Shown one piece after another: positions 1-11,209 of a stretch of 64,000 nucleotides of DNA. The stretch's first letter is position 1; each line of letters begins with the position of its first letter. This stretch comes from Dromiciops gliroides (Eukaryota > Chordata > Mammalia > Microbiotheria > Microbiotheriidae): contig NC_057867.1 of assembly GCF_019393635.1 (NCBI RefSeq), positions 62,627,492-62,691,491 on the forward strand, written 5' to 3'. A program made the position numbers and the translations under genes. The notes beneath the pieces were generated by a model that saw nothing but the letters and a program-made list of their open reading frames with translations, was not told the DNA's origin and made no database searches.

Positions 1-590
1 AAATCTATGTATTTAATTTTCTTTTACAGGGTTGTTTTTGTTGTGGTTTTTTTAACCTTTAATTTAACTTATTACAAAGTTGTTTAATTGAAGGTTTATC
101 TTTCTTCCTGGAGCAGGGGTTTCTAACCTGGGGTTTAGAGCCTTCCTAAACTGGTGCCCAAAGCTGAACACTCTTCCATATGTGGTCTGAGTACGCCATG
201 ATATATTGGGACTATCGCTTCCCATGGCATGGATCGTATGCCTCTCAACAATAAGCATGAAATGCCTACTGTGTTCAGGCATTTTGTTATTAGGTATTGG
301 GCAAAGGAAAAAATAAAACAATCCCTGACCTCAGTAAGTTCGCATTTTAGCAGGAGCATATGACATGTAAAGAATCAACGGGAAGTATTGTTAAGAGGGA
401 GAAGGCACTAGTCATATAGAAATGGGGAAGGCATGATGCCAGGAGATGATACCTGAATTGAGCACAGGGACAAGGATCTGTAATTTCTTGGTAATTGGGT
501 GTTACTTCGCATATGAAAGGCGGATCACATCTAAGAGTTAGGAAACAAAAATTCATCACTCACTGAGACCAAACTGGCAGCAAGTTCACT
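1..590. other. Intergenic, mostly unassigned
   Basis: A degraded L2-like 3' end on the minus strand is suggested at about 250-430 (CAATCCCTGACCTCAGTAAG). Nothing else is recognised. Confidence 0.4.
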
Positions 591-847
591 AATTGTCAGG
601 ACCTGCCAGGGCTTATACTTCATGGCCTTTGGGAGCCCAGGATTACCTCCAAGCCACAAGGCATGTGGGCTCCAACAAAAGACAAAATGGCTACAAGGCA
701 CCTCCGAGTAGAAGACTCCCTAGCATCTTGCCACTGGTAACTTTCTATGGTAGCATCCTATGGGATCCGGAATTTCTCCCTTTCTGATCATGGCCTTGGG
801 AACCCTTTTGCTTCTTGCCTAATCCCTCTCATGTGTAGTATCTTCAC
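591..847. other. Intergenic, nothing recognised
   Basis: A 64-codon open frame (593-787) shows no similarity I know and no splice or promoter context. Confidence 0.5.
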
Positions 848-1145
848 AGCAGCTAGGTGGCGCAGTGGAGAGAGCACTGACCGTGAAGTTGGGAGGACCT
901 GAGTTCAAATCTCACCTCAGACACTTACTAGCTGTGTGACCCTGGGCATGTCACTTAACCCCAATTGCCTCAGACATCTGGGGCCATCTTCAGTCGTCCT
1001 GATGTATATCTTGCCACTGGACCCAGATGGCTCAGGAGGAGAGAGTGAGGTTGGTGACCTGGCACAGCCCTCCCTCACTTCAATTCAATTTCTGCAAGTC
1101 ATGACCTCACCTCGATGTCGATAATGAAGGACAAACATCAACAAG
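848..1145 (+). mobile_element. Long tRNA-SINE subtype
   Basis: Begins with the SINE head (CAGCTAGGTGGCGCAGTGG) but continues past TTGCCTCAG into a second module (CATCTGGGGCCATC ... AATGAAGGACAAACATCAAC). This extension is absent from the short copies elsewhere in the window. Confidence 0.8.
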
Positions 1146-1188
1146 AAGTATCGTCACAATATAGCCATTTATTAGGCAAAAGCTGTTA

Positions 1189-1473
1189 GGACAGCTAGCT
1201 GGTACAGTAGGTAGAGTACACCAGGCCTGGAATCAGGAAGACCGGAGTTCAAATTTGACCTCAGACTCTAGCTATGTGACAGTCATTTACCCTCCACCTG
1301 CATAAAACTTGAGAAGAAAATGGCAGACCACTCCAGTATCTTTGCCAAGAAAATCTCATGGATTTAAATGCTATAAGAGATGACACTGGAAGATATGTCC
1401 CTTAGGTCAGAAGGACCTGGTATGCTATGGTCCACGGGGTCATGAAGAGTCGGACATGACTGAACAACAAAGT
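1189..1473 (+). mobile_element. RTE-tailed SINE
   Basis: Divergent SINE head, then AGACCACTCCAGTATCTTTG and the RTE/BovB-like end GAGTCGGACATGACTGAAC. Confidence 0.75.
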
Positions 1474-1816
1474 ATGTATAGATACAGGTATCAAAGTAGG
1501 CAAATGGGAAACATAGTCTCATTTAATTGAGCCTGACTCCCACACTGATTAGACTTTTACAGTTGCCTCCAGTTTCACTTCCTCTTTCTACCTGTGCTAC
1601 TATTACCAGTCTACATGACTTATTAAGGGCATATTAAAGATCTTTCTTGATTAGGGGGGTATAGGTCAGAGGAAGGAGACAGCACCCTATTGCCACCATA
1701 CCAGAGGTGGGGAGTGGAAGGGCATGTAAAGGGGTGGGGGTGACTGTGGCACAAAGAGAAAAACACACCAAAAACAGCTATCCCCATAAAAAAAATTTAA
1801 TGCAAAAGAAATACAG

Positions 1817-1984
1817 AGGGGCAGCTAGGTGGTGCAGTAGATAGAGCACCGGCCCTGGAGTCAGGAGTACCTGAGTTCAAATCCGGCCTCAGACACTTAA
1901 CACTTACTAGCTGTGTGACCCTGGACAAGTCACTTAACCCAATTGCCTCACTAAAAAAAATAATAATAAAAAAAATTTTAAAAG
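1817..1984 (+). mobile_element. WSINE1-type SINE
   Basis: Full-length short SINE with A-rich tail, flanked by target duplication AAAAGAAATACAG. Confidence 0.9.
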
Positions 1985-2134
1985 AAAAGAAATACAGAAA
2001 ATAACTTCCCCTAAGTTTTCCCCATTCTTCTAAGCCATTCTAAATGCAGCAAACATAATTTTATGAGTAAAGGAAATTATCACAAATATTTATTGGGTGT
2101 CCCTTGTGTTTTTGTTTTTTGTTTTTGATTTTTT

Positions 2135-2277
2135 TCTTTTGAGGGGCAATGGGGGTTAAGTGACTTGCCCAGGGTCACACAGCTAGTAAGTGTCAAGTGT
2201 CTGAGGCCGGATTTGAACTCAGGTCCTCCTGAATCCAGAGCCGGTGATTTATCCACTGCGCCACCTAGCCGCCCCCA
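2135..2277 (-). mobile_element. WSINE1-type SINE
   Basis: Antisense copy; flanks CCCTTGTGTTTT and CCCTTATGTTTT are a near-perfect target duplication. Confidence 0.9.
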
Positions 2278-2324
2278 GTCCCTTATGTTTTAAGGGCAGA
2301 AGAGCACTGTGGTATAGTTTGGCA

Positions 2325-2510
2325 GTGTTAAACTCAAATAGAAGCAGGGCCCCTAAGTACATAAGGATCCCTTTGGACCTCATATTGACTCAGTTTTTAA
2401 ATGTTATATATATATATATTGTATTCTGTTTTTATTTCTTTTGTTAAAAATTTCCCAATTACATTTTAATATGATTCTGGCTAACAGTGTTGCACCTGAC
2501 ATGTTTGACA
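2325..2510 (+). repeat. Unclassified dispersed repeat, copy 1
   Basis: Shares AACTCAAATAGAA, CAGTTTTTAAATG and the AATTTCCCAATTACATTTTA end with 57290-57445. Contains a short (TA)n tract. Confidence 0.6.
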
Positions 2511-2711
2511 TTTCATAGTTGATAGGGGGCAAGCCTGGGGTCAGGGAGATCTACATTTAAGTCCTGTCTCAGACACACACTATGTGACCCTGGGTCAGTC
2601 AGCAACCACTTATTAAGCCCTTACTATGTGCCAGCCACTGTACTAAGCACTAGGGATACAAAGAAAAGCAAAAGACAGTCCTTGTTCTCTAGAGCTGTAG
2701 GTATATTAGAG

Positions 2712-2894
2712 CAGGGCTTCTTAAACTTTGGCCACTTGTGAGCTCTTTTTGCCTAAGAAATTTTTACAAGACCCTGGGTAAATAAGTATATAAAATAGGT
2801 ATACAGAACCTTTTACTGTTGCCAAATTTTTTGCGACCCCCACATTCAGTTACCTGATCCCATATGGGGTCATGACCCACAGTTTAAGAAGCTA
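2712..2894 (+). mobile_element. hAT-like MITE
   Basis: Inverted ends CTTCTTAAACT (2717-2727) and AGTTTAAGAAG (2881-2891), no coding capacity, inserted in L2. A partial copy in the other orientation is at 15835-15950. Confidence 0.7.
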
Positions 2895-3010
2895 GGATCT
2901 AGAGACTTACAGTCTAATGGGGGAGATAACATGCAAACATCTGTAAACAAACTGAAGGATACGTTGGAGATAATCAACTGAGAGAAGGTACTCACATTAA
3001 GAGTGGTCAG

Positions 3011-3345
3011 GATGTAATGGAATATTATTGTGCTATAAGAAACGATGAACAGGCAGATTTCAGAGAAACCTGGACGGACTTGCATGAACTGATGCTAAGT
3101 GAAATGAGCAGAACCAGGGGAACATTGTACACAGTAACAGCAACATTGTGTAAGGATCAACTGTGATAGACTTAACTCTTCTCAGCAATACAGTGATCCA
3201 AGGTAATTCTAAAGGACTCATGATAGAAAATGCTTTCTCTCCACATCCAGAAAAAAGAATCCATTGAACCATACTGTTTCTACTTTTTTTCTTTTTTGAG
3301 GTTTTTCCCTTTTGTTCTGATTCTTCTTTTACAGCATGACTAATG
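3011..3345 (+). mobile_element. L1 3' fragment (ORF2 C-terminus and 3' UTR)
   Basis: Translates as MEYYCAIRNDEQ-like residues with small changes, the C-terminal end of L1 ORF2, followed by the marsupial L1 3' UTR (GATCCAAGGTAATTC). Confidence 0.75.
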
Positions 3346-3904
3346 CAGAAAAAAGTTATCAAGAAAGGTTTCTTGTAGAAGATGGGGATTTTAGCAGGAA
3401 CTTGAAGGAAGCCAGGAGGCAAAGCATTCCAGGCATGGGGGACAGGCAGTAAAGATGCCCAGAGTTCAGAGATGGAGCTTCTTGTGCAAGAAACAGCAAG
3501 GAGGCCAGTGTCGGTCAATTGCAGAGTATGTGGGGAGAGGTCAGGGAGGTGGAGATATGAGTTCAATTTTGTTCATGTCTAATTTAACAGGTCTATAGGA
3601 ATTTGAGGTGTCCAGGAGACAGTTGGAAATGAAGGACTGGAGGTCAGGAGAGAGGTCTGGACTAGATAAATCAATTTAAGAATCACCAGCATAGAGATGA
3701 TACTTCAGTCCATGGAAGCTGATGAAATCATCAGAAGAATCTGTGCAGAGGGAAGAGAGAAGTGAGCCCAGGACAGAGCCCTGTGGGACAACCAGGATTA
3801 GCAGGTATGACCTCAATAAAGATCAAGCAAAGGCGCCTAAGGAGGGGTCAGATGGGTAGGAGGAGAACCAGGAAAGAGTCAAGAGAGAAGAGAGTATCAA
3901 AGAG

Positions 3905-4045
3905 AAGCAGGACAATGAGGGTTAAGTGACTTGCCCAGGGTCACACAGCTAGTAAGTGTTAAGTGTCTGAGGTAAGATTTGAACTCAGGTACTCCTGACT
4001 CCAGGGCCAGTGCTCTATCCACTGCGCCATCTAGCTGCCTCAATA
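3905..4045 (-). mobile_element. WSINE1-type SINE
   Basis: Antisense copy inserted into the L2 element, which resumes immediately afterwards. Confidence 0.85.
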
Positions 4046-4780
4046 GTGTCCAATTCTGCAGAGAGGACAAGAGGGATTTCAAAAAGAGCATTTTATTTGG
4101 CACTTGAGGTCATTGGTCACTTTGGAGAAAGCAGTCTTGGTTAAATTATGAGCTTAGAAGCCAGGCCATAAAAACTTAGACAGTGAGAGGAGAGGAAAGG
4201 AAGTGGAGGTATCTGTTGCAGATGCCCTTTCCCAAGGAGTTTAACCACAAAAGGGAAGAGAGATGTGGGACAATAGCTTTCAAGGATGGATGGATCAAGT
4301 GAGAGTTTTTAAAGGATGAGGGAGACACTGGCATGTTTGTAGGCAGCAAGGAAGCAGCCAGTAGACAGGGAGAGATTGAAGATAATGAGGAAGTGGGGAT
4401 TACAAAGGGGGCAATGTGCAGGAGAAGATGGGATGGAATAGCATCACTTGTGGGTGTACAGGGGTTTGCCTTGGCAACAAGAACCACTTGCCAGGGGTGG
4501 CAGTGGAGATAATGGCAGAAGGCATCTGTATGATGTGAGATGAAGAAGAGGAGAAAAGAGGGAACTCGCAGTGAATGGTTTCCAAAATTCTCAGCTGGAG
4601 ATTGGGGGGAGGAGCCATGGGAGGTTTGAAATGATATGAAAGGTTTGGAAAAGCCACTGTGGCGAGTGGGATAGTGAGTCAGGGATTGCCTTGCCACAGT
4701 GAGGGTCCACTTAAGTAAATGTATTGTGGATCTGATCAGCACAGTTTCCTGATTTTATTCAGCCTTGTTCAGCGGCATGC

Positions 4781-5910
4781 AAGTAGGAGCAAAGGTAACA
4801 GTGGAAGTAATCCAGGGATGAGCTTTGGCCCATCAAGGTCAAGGGTAGGATAAAGCCCCCCCCCCCACACACACACACACCCCGGCTGTGTTTGATAAAT
4901 GTTGAATGACTGACTAGAGCGCAGTGATGGAATTTGGGGTAATGGCACAGAGAACATGTGAGTGGGAGCTCTGCAGGAGCCAGATTGGGAAGAGCTTTAA
5001 ATGTCACCAGAAGGCTTGGTATTCATCCTAGAGGAAATGGGGAGCCCCCGGAGCTCATTGAGAAGAGGAGGGATATGGTCTGACCTTTCGGAATATCAGT
5101 TTGACAGCAGAGGGGAGAAACAGGAGCCAGACTAGGAGACCACTTAAGAAGCTCGCGTGACAAGCTCAAACACCTATTGAGCAATAAAGGCCTGCGAGGG
5201 GGGAGGGGAGGGGAGACACTTGAACAGAGGCTGTGGGTGATAGAAGCCACATGATTTGGCAACTAATTGATTGGATGTGAGAATTGTGGGAATCTTTAAG
5301 GATGATTTCAATGACTTTGGTCAAAGAAAACAACTATCAGAGCATTTCTTCTGAGTCTGGAAGATGTTGGCAATTAGACACTGCAGATAAGTGGATCAAA
5401 ACTGAATGTGACCCTGGGCAAGTCATGCAACCCCAATTGCCTCGGGAAAAAAAAAAAAAAAAACCTGAATGGCCCCAGATCTCAAATGTGCAGAGATGAG
5501 TCTATACAAAATACAGCCGGAGATACAAAGGATTTTTATTTTTTGTCGAGGGGTGGGCATGGGGATGAATGGCAATAACCCTGAGGAGGTCCGTAAGGAC
5601 TCTGGAGGAGAATGGTACTCAAAGTGAAGCTTGAAGGGAGGTAGGGATTCCAAGGGGCAGAGGCCAGGCAGAAATGGCTCGTAGAGAAAATAAAAGTTCA
5701 GAGGTTTGGCTGGAACAGAGTGGACGTGGGGATATACAAGATAAGTCTGGCGAGATGTGTGGGATCAGTCTGCTAAGGGCTTCGATGCTAGACAGGGGAG
5801 TTTGTACTTTATACTGGGGGCATCTTGGGAAAAATAGATTTACAACTAGATGCACCTTGGGAATCAGAGATTTAAAAGTAGAAGATGTTGTAGCTGTCAT
5901 TGTATCCATC
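4781..5910 (-). mobile_element. Further L2-like LINE fragments, antisense
   Basis: Diverged L2-type blocks (GATTGGGAAGAGCTTTAAAT, GAAATGGGGAGCCCCCGGAG, GGGCTTCGATGCTAGACAGG). A C8/(CA)n tract lies at about 4857-4880 and an A18 run at 5445-5462. Confidence 0.6.
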
Positions 5911-5948
5911 CCCTATATTAATTACTGAAAAGATAAAGGGGGGGGGGG

Positions 5949-6110
5949 GCCAGCTAGGTGGCGCAGTGGATAGAGCACCGGCCCTGGATTCAGGAGTACC
6001 TGAGTTCAAATCTGGCTTCAGACACTTGACACTTACTAGTTGTGTGACCCTGGGCAAGTCACTTAACCCCAATTGCCTCACCAAAAAAGAAAGAAAGAAA
6101 GAAAGAAAAG
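5949..6110 (+). mobile_element. WSINE1-type SINE
   Basis: Preceded by a G-run, tail with (GAAA)n; GAAAAGATAA flanks both sides as the target duplication. Confidence 0.9.
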
Positions 6111-6242
6111 ATAAGGGAACTGAGGCTGAGAGAGCAGAAGGGACGTGGCCAGGATCCCTTTCCTTAGCTGGGGCTCTTCTTGAGAGGGTTTCTCAAAGCA
6201 ATCATTGCAGGTAGCAACACCCCCATCCAGGCTGCACCCCCA

Positions 6243-6470
6243 CCCTCAGGGCTTCTCAACTTTTTGGTGTCCTGAACCCTGTGGGCTGTCTGGTAAAGAC
6301 TATACATAGATTCCTCTGAATCATATTTTTAAGTGCATAAAATAAAATACATAGGATTACAAAGGAAACCAAAGGTTACTGAAAGTAAAAGCATTTTTTC
6401 CCACCCAAGTGTTTGCACTGAAATCGATCTGCCGGCTTCAGGTTAAGAACCTCAGTGTTCTCAACCCCAG
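6243..6470 (+). mobile_element. hAT-like MITE next to promoter
   Basis: Starts CAGGGCTTCTCAACTTTTTG and ends near GGTTAAGAACCTCAGTG; internal ATAAAATACATAGGATTAC block. It abuts the MTMR1 CpG region. Confidence 0.6.
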
Positions 6471-6707
6471 TGTTCCCAGAAGCAGCCCCTGGGGGGAGGA
6501 CAGAGATACCCAAGGTGGGCTCTCCTAGGTGTGGCCAGTCCCGGGGGGAAAGCAGAGGGTCCAAGGTGGGGCAAGAGCATCCTGGCGGGAGGCGGGGAAT
6601 TCCCGCGCGCGCCAGCTCCTCCCTCCCGGCTCGGGGAGTAGCCTCCCCTGCGGGGGCCAGGCAGCGCGGGGCCTTGTGGGTAGCAAGGAGTCGCCAGGTG
6701 ACTGCTA

Positions 6708-6773
6708 ATGGCGGCGGCGGCGGCGGCGGCGGCTGGGCTTGCGGCGGGAGAGCCGCTGGAAGAGGCTGCCTAA
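6708..6773 (+). CDS. Candidate upstream ORF, 21 codons, poly-alanine
   Basis: ATG followed by seven GCG codons and GCT (a GGC-type trinucleotide tract), then GLAAGEPLEEAA and a TAA stop. It ends 158 nt before the MTMR1 start codon. The start context is weak at -3 (C) but has G at +4. If the mRNA begins upstream of 6708 this uORF could dampen MTMR1 translation. The alternative is that it is only a GGC repeat around a YY1-like site. Expression is inferred, not shown. Confidence 0.3.
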   Translation: MAAAAAAAAGLAAGEPLEEAA

Positions 6774-6931
6774 AACCGTCCCAGGCGGACCGCAGGGAGA
6801 GGCCGGCGGCGCCTGGCGAGCCCCCCGGCCGCTTCCTCTTCCTCCTCCTCCTCCTCCCCCGCCCGTGCAGCCCCCTCGCGGCTCGCGTTGGCGAGGCCCG
6901 AGCCGGCCGCCCCTAGCTTCGAGGCGCCGCC

Positions 6932-7062
6932 ATGGATGCGGGGGCGCCGGGCGCGGACGGCGGAGGTGGCCTGGGAGGCTTCGGAACCGGCCGGAGGCCT
7001 CCCCGGCCCGTGGGCCCCCTCGCCGTGGTTTCGCGACAGCCCAGCGTGGAGACCTTGGACAG
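6932..7062 (+). CDS. MTMR1: MTMR1 exon 1 (coding part)
   Basis: Start codon in a near-ideal Kozak context (GCCGCCATGG). It encodes residues 1-43 plus two bases of codon 44, opening with MDAGAPGADGGGG and ending QPSVETLD before donor AG|GTGAGG. The low-complexity Gly/Pro/Arg N-terminus is typical of MTMR1 and is a few residues shorter than the human one as I recall it. There is no in-frame ATG between this one and the conserved QPSVETLD block. Confidence 0.95.
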
Positions 7063-7065
7063 GTG

Positions 7066-7115
7066 AGGCTGGGCTGGGGGGGGGAAAGGGCGGAGGGGGG
7101 CCCGGGGCGAGAGCG
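7066..7115 (+). other. G-run cluster just after exon 1 donor
   Basis: Five G-runs of three or more (7071-7073, 7076-7084, 7088-7090, 7095-7100, 7104-7107) are separated by loops of two to four bases on the coding strand. This meets the usual G-quadruplex pattern and lies within 50 nt of the first splice donor. Formation of the structure is inferred. Confidence 0.5.
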
Positions 7116-7599
7116 TCCAGGCCGGTCCCCCCACTTGTCCTGCCTCTTCTGCGCTGCCCCTTCTTAGGCATGCAGGAGGACTTCCTGCCTTGGGACCCCC
7201 CTTTCTGTGTTTTAGCTTTTATGGGGCACCCCGCGCCCCCTCCTCCCCCGGCCTTCGGCTGGACCTCCCTCGGTTCGTGTCCGGATCTGGGCCAGTAGCG
7301 GGGGATGCTAAGAAAGGCGAGCGCTCGCTGTGCTCCAGGTGAGACTGGGAGCCCCGCCCCACCCCCATTCCCACCTGCTGCCCCTAATCTCGCCGAGCGA
7401 CGCCTCCTCCCTTCCTTTGCCCAAGTAACTTGCTCTTCTTGCTCCAACCTCGGGTTGCTGGCGAAAACCTCCTTGTTTGTCCTCCTTACAAACCTCTCTT
7501 CCGGCCCCTGTTTGTTTATTTAAGGAAAAGAAAAAGTATTGCAAGTTTCAAATGGTGCGTTAGTATTTTGTTTCGGGCGGGGGGCGGGATTCGGATTAA

Positions 7600-8750
7600 C
7601 ACATTTTTAAAGATAGGTTGTTGGACTCTCATCTTTCAAAGCCATTTGTGAGAGGAAGGAAGCAGATGCTTTCTTCTCAGAATGAAACTTCTTAAAGTAA
7701 GTTCATTATGCTCATCTTCATGTGGCATACAAGGAATCTGCAACAGAAAATTACCTATGCAATACGAGCGCACTGAACAACAAAAGCAAAGCCCTGGGCT
7801 GTCTTGGAACCTGATTCTCTGATTCGCCCACTCGTTGCTATTTCATTGACAGCCCTGGCATTAAAAAAGTATTATAAGGAGGAAGAAAGTAGAATTGAAA
7901 ACTTGCCAGTTTTTGGATATTGACTTCCTATGTCTTAGTCATCCCAAAGTGCTGAACTTTAGGGAGTTCCCAAAAAAGCGAGCAACAAGAAAAACCTCTT
8001 CACTTTGCTATTGTTTTACTATAATTGCACTTCCCTCTCTGGTTGCCTCATAAAAAAAAAAAGATTACCTGTGAATCTATTGTTTACAGCTTATTTAACG
8101 GTGAAACTAGAAACTTTAATAATCCATGCTGTGAATTTGTGAGTATTTATGCATACTTTTCTGTGACTTTGGACACTTGGCTAGCAGGTTTTTTCATTAT
8201 AACTTGTAATGACCAGGAATTGAGTAATTAGATCACATAATTGCAGATCTAGAGGAAGGACCACAAACACTCTTTAAGCAAACTTCACTTTTTATATATG
8301 ACTAAAACCAGGATTGGTTAACAGCAGAGCCAGAATAGACCCTTCCTTCTGCATGCTAAGTCTGATGTCCTTTCAACGAATTTCTTGGAAATGGTTTGAA
8401 GAATGGAACCACTAGAAAAACAGCAATCCAAGCAACAGTGTGAAAAAGGAAATAAATAGGACTTAAGGTTAAACAGAAAAATGCAAATATGCCCTTTTCA
8501 TGGTTTTTCCCTTTTGCTGAAGAGGAGAGCAGGTAGAAATAATGATCTAGGATAGGATGACTTTTTAAAAATTATGCCAACTGATGCATTATTGTTCAAA
8601 GATGTAAGAGATGTGCTTTTGGAAGGTTTCTTTACTCTGACAACTGTAAAGTTAATACCTCTTTCCTCCTTCGTTTCCTAATGAATTCTTGTGTGGTTGG
8701 TTATATATGCTAACAGACCTTGCCATCTGTATGATGGGGAATTACAGACC
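7600..8750. other. Intron 1, unique sequence
   Basis: AT-rich intronic DNA with no repeat or exon recognised. Confidence 0.5.
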
Positions 8751-8754
8751 GAGC

Positions 8755-8935
8755 TGGAATGAAACTTAATGGTCTTTTAGTCCAACCTACTCGTTGTACA
8801 GAGGTGGAAACTGAGGCTTCAGAGAGATTAAGTAAATTACCTAAAGTTGTCCTGCTAGCAAATAGCAGAGACAGGGTTTGAACCCAAAGGCCTCTGATTA
8901 GAAATCTAGGTAGGTCTCTTTCCTTAATGCTACAG
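8755..8935 (+). mobile_element. MIR-like SINE
   Basis: Contains GAGGTGGAAACTGAGGCTTC and a decayed AACCCAAAGGCCTCTGAT core, typical of MIR-class elements. Confidence 0.6.
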
Positions 8936-9119
8936 TATACCTCAACCTAATGACTTGTCAATGAATCAAATGAACAAATATATGGAAACTTTCTAAAAAG
9001 CTGGTTATGTTAAAAATAGCATAATGCATGCTGGCACTTGGAGGAATTGTACTGCTGGTTAGAAGTAGAAAATGAAATATAGCCTGGGGTTATCTTGGAA
9101 TCTAAATTAGCTTTCAAAT

Positions 9120-9950
9120 AAATATAGAAGTCACCAAGCATTTACTGAGCTCTTCCTGTGTACCAAGCAGTGGGCAAGGTGATGGGGATAGAAAAACAAA
9201 AATGAAAGTAAAAATAAAGCAGGAGGAATGTCTTAGCATGGGATGGAACGGATACAGAAATAAGAATATACAAAGCAAATACAAGGCACTGTCATTAGGT
9301 GGAAGATGACATCAGTATATAAGAGGGAATCAGTAATACTGATTTAGGAGGTGGTGCCTGAACTGAGCTTTGCAGGAAGAAGGTGAGGCAGGAACAGGAG
9401 ACAGACACCCCGTGTAAAGGAACAGAGACTGAAGATGGAGTGTTATGTAAAGAACAGGAAGAAAGAAGGCCAGTTGAGCTGGACCACAGACTGCAAGAAG
9501 TTTCATTATGTGTACTAAAGCTGAATTCTGGTTTGAGACAGCTTTGTAAAGGGCTTTAAAAGGCAGGAGAGTTTGTGTTTTGCCCTCCGTGCAGGAGGAA
9601 GCAGTGGAAACTTATTGAGCAGGAAAACCTATGCATTAAGAATTTCCCTTTGGCAGCTATGTGGAGGCGAGAATGGAGAGGAGACCCAGTAGGAGGTACA
9701 TAGACTAGTCCAGGGAAATTTGATCTAGGGGTGGCCTGGGAGTAGAAGAAAGGTCAATATGAGAGAAGAGAGACTGGCTACAAGACTTGGCAGTTGACTA
9801 AATAGGTTCCTATACAAGCAATAATGAAAGCAGGACACTCTTGCTTAGGGAACTTTTCCCCCATTGGACACCCTCCTCATTGTTTATGGAGTGCTATCGC
9901 CGAATAGATGTTGATAATTAAGGGGAATGGGAGAGCACGTCTACATTTTT
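9120..9950 (-). mobile_element. L2-type LINE fragment, antisense
   Basis: Order of blocks (CAAGCATTTACTGAGCTCTT, GGTGCCTGAACTGAGCTTTG, AGGGCTTTAAAAGGCAGGAG, TATTGAGCAGG) matches other antisense L2 copies here. Confidence 0.65.
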
Positions 9951-11103
9951 CTTTAAGGTCAACCAAATTTGGTATTACACCTAGAAGGCAAGTGCTACTG
10001 CTCTACTAGGACTTAGCATACCTCCCCTAAAGTCCTATTCTCATCCAAACATTGAGTTGGCTGTGTTTTCAAAAGCTCTCTACACCACCAATGGAATACA
10101 AGTTCCGGCAGATACACTATCAAGCATGAAAAGCTCCGACTATGAGACTGGAAAGAATCTGCCATCCATGGACCAGTTTTTAAGGGAGGCTCATCACCAG
10201 AGTATCAGCCACAGCAACTCCTGAAGGCCATCTTAGGTTTCAGGGAATGCTCCAGAAAGGTCAGCTCCTGGGAGTGTGCTAGCATTGTACTTAGCTTTCA
10301 TGGGGCCTTTCAACTATGGATCATAAACATTTGGATGCCTGCTCGGTGTAGAATTATTTTGTTAGTTTACACAGCTTGTGATTCACTCAAATTGACATGT
10401 CCCTAAAATATCCAGTTTTTCTAGATTCTAGAATAATAGGAAATTTACTGAATACCATAATAGCAACAGTGAGCTGGGTGTTCATAAGCTCAGTTTTATC
10501 TGCTTTTTGTAGACCTGAGCCTTAGGTGTATGTGTTCTATTTGAGGTCGCATTTTCTATAAATGCCTTCTTTTTTTCTTTTCCTTTTTTTTTTTTTTTTT
10601 AGGGGTAAGGGGAAATTAATTGATCTGTGATTTCCTAGAGAACTCCCTACCCACGCAAGGTTCTGCCTCCTCTGCAACTTTGTCTTCAGGGGCTGCCATG
10701 GGCACTGAGAAGTTTCCTGGGTTACCTTTACTGTGGTCCAATGGCCAGTGTGTGCCATTGGTTGAGACTGGTCCTCTAGCCTCTAAGCCAACACTGCCTC
10801 TCAGAAGTGACATTGGCTACACTTTCTTTTTCACAGAAATCATAAGTATATACATTTAAATGTGGAAAATAATACATAAACTTGTCAAAATCTTTCGATG
10901 AAAATTTACATATTTGAGTTAAATAAATTTAAATACAAATGACTAAGGCCCTTCAGTCAGCATTTCAATTCTTAAATTAATTCTAATAATAGATAAGTGT
11001 TCTAGAAAACATGCATCTTGCCTAGATATGACTGTATTTAAATTCACTTCCCCTTTGAGAGCCAATATAATTTGAAAGATTTTAATTACAATCTTTCTTT
11101 TAG
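9951..11103. other. Rest of intron 1
   Basis: Mostly unique. A T18 run lies at about 10583-10600, followed by a possible old antisense SINE (10605-10850) that I could not classify. The open frames there look non-coding. Confidence 0.4.
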
Positions 11104-11209
11104 CCCTACAGGATCCCATGTTGAATGGTGCAAACAGCTAATAGCTGCTACAATTTCTAGTCAGATTTCAGGGTCAGTGCCATCTGAAAGCATATCCAGA
11201 GATTACCGG
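11104..11209 (+). CDS. MTMR1: MTMR1 exon 2
   Basis: Acceptor TTTTAG at 11103, donor GTAAGT at 11210; 106 nt. It completes codon 44 (Ser) and encodes residues 44-79, from SPTGSHVEWCKQ to SISRDYR. It ends in phase 0, so any in-frame cassette exon between exons 2 and 3 adds whole residues. Confidence 0.96.

Larger units (their letters stand above)
2595..4780 (-). mobile_element. L2/CR1-type LINE, antisense, with nested insertions
   Basis: Opens with the reversed L2 3' end (ACTATGTGCCAGCCACTG) and runs through GGAACTTGAAGGAAGCCAGG and CCCAGGACAGAGCCCTGTGG, the reverse of the CR1-type reverse transcriptase. The minus frame at 4176-4742 is a decayed piece of the polymerase. Interrupted by a MITE (2712-2894), an L1 piece (3011-3345) and a SINE (3905-4045). 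Confidence 0.8.
6560..7340 (+). promoter_or_regulatory. MTMR1: CpG-rich promoter region of MTMR1
   Basis: This is the only strongly GC- and CpG-rich stretch in an otherwise AT-rich window, and it surrounds exon 1. No TATA box is visible. The sequence at 6705-6718 (CTAATGGCGGC) resembles a YY1 site, which often lies just downstream of start sites in CpG-island promoters. The transcription start cannot be fixed from sequence; it is probably between about 6600 and 6850. Confidence 0.8.

Noticed and set aside
1837..1910. tRNA-like sequence in SINE heads
   Set aside because: The SINE promoter derives from a tRNA, but the cloverleaf is degraded; not annotated as tRNA genes.
1..6400. Search for 3' exons of MTM1, the upstream neighbour in human
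   Set aside because: Only repeats and unassigned intergenic sequence were seen.
6770..7447. 225-codon minus-strand open frame across the CpG island
   Set aside because: GC-rich shadow of exon 1 and the promoter; Arg/Gly/Glu-rich low complexity, no recognised protein and no splice support.
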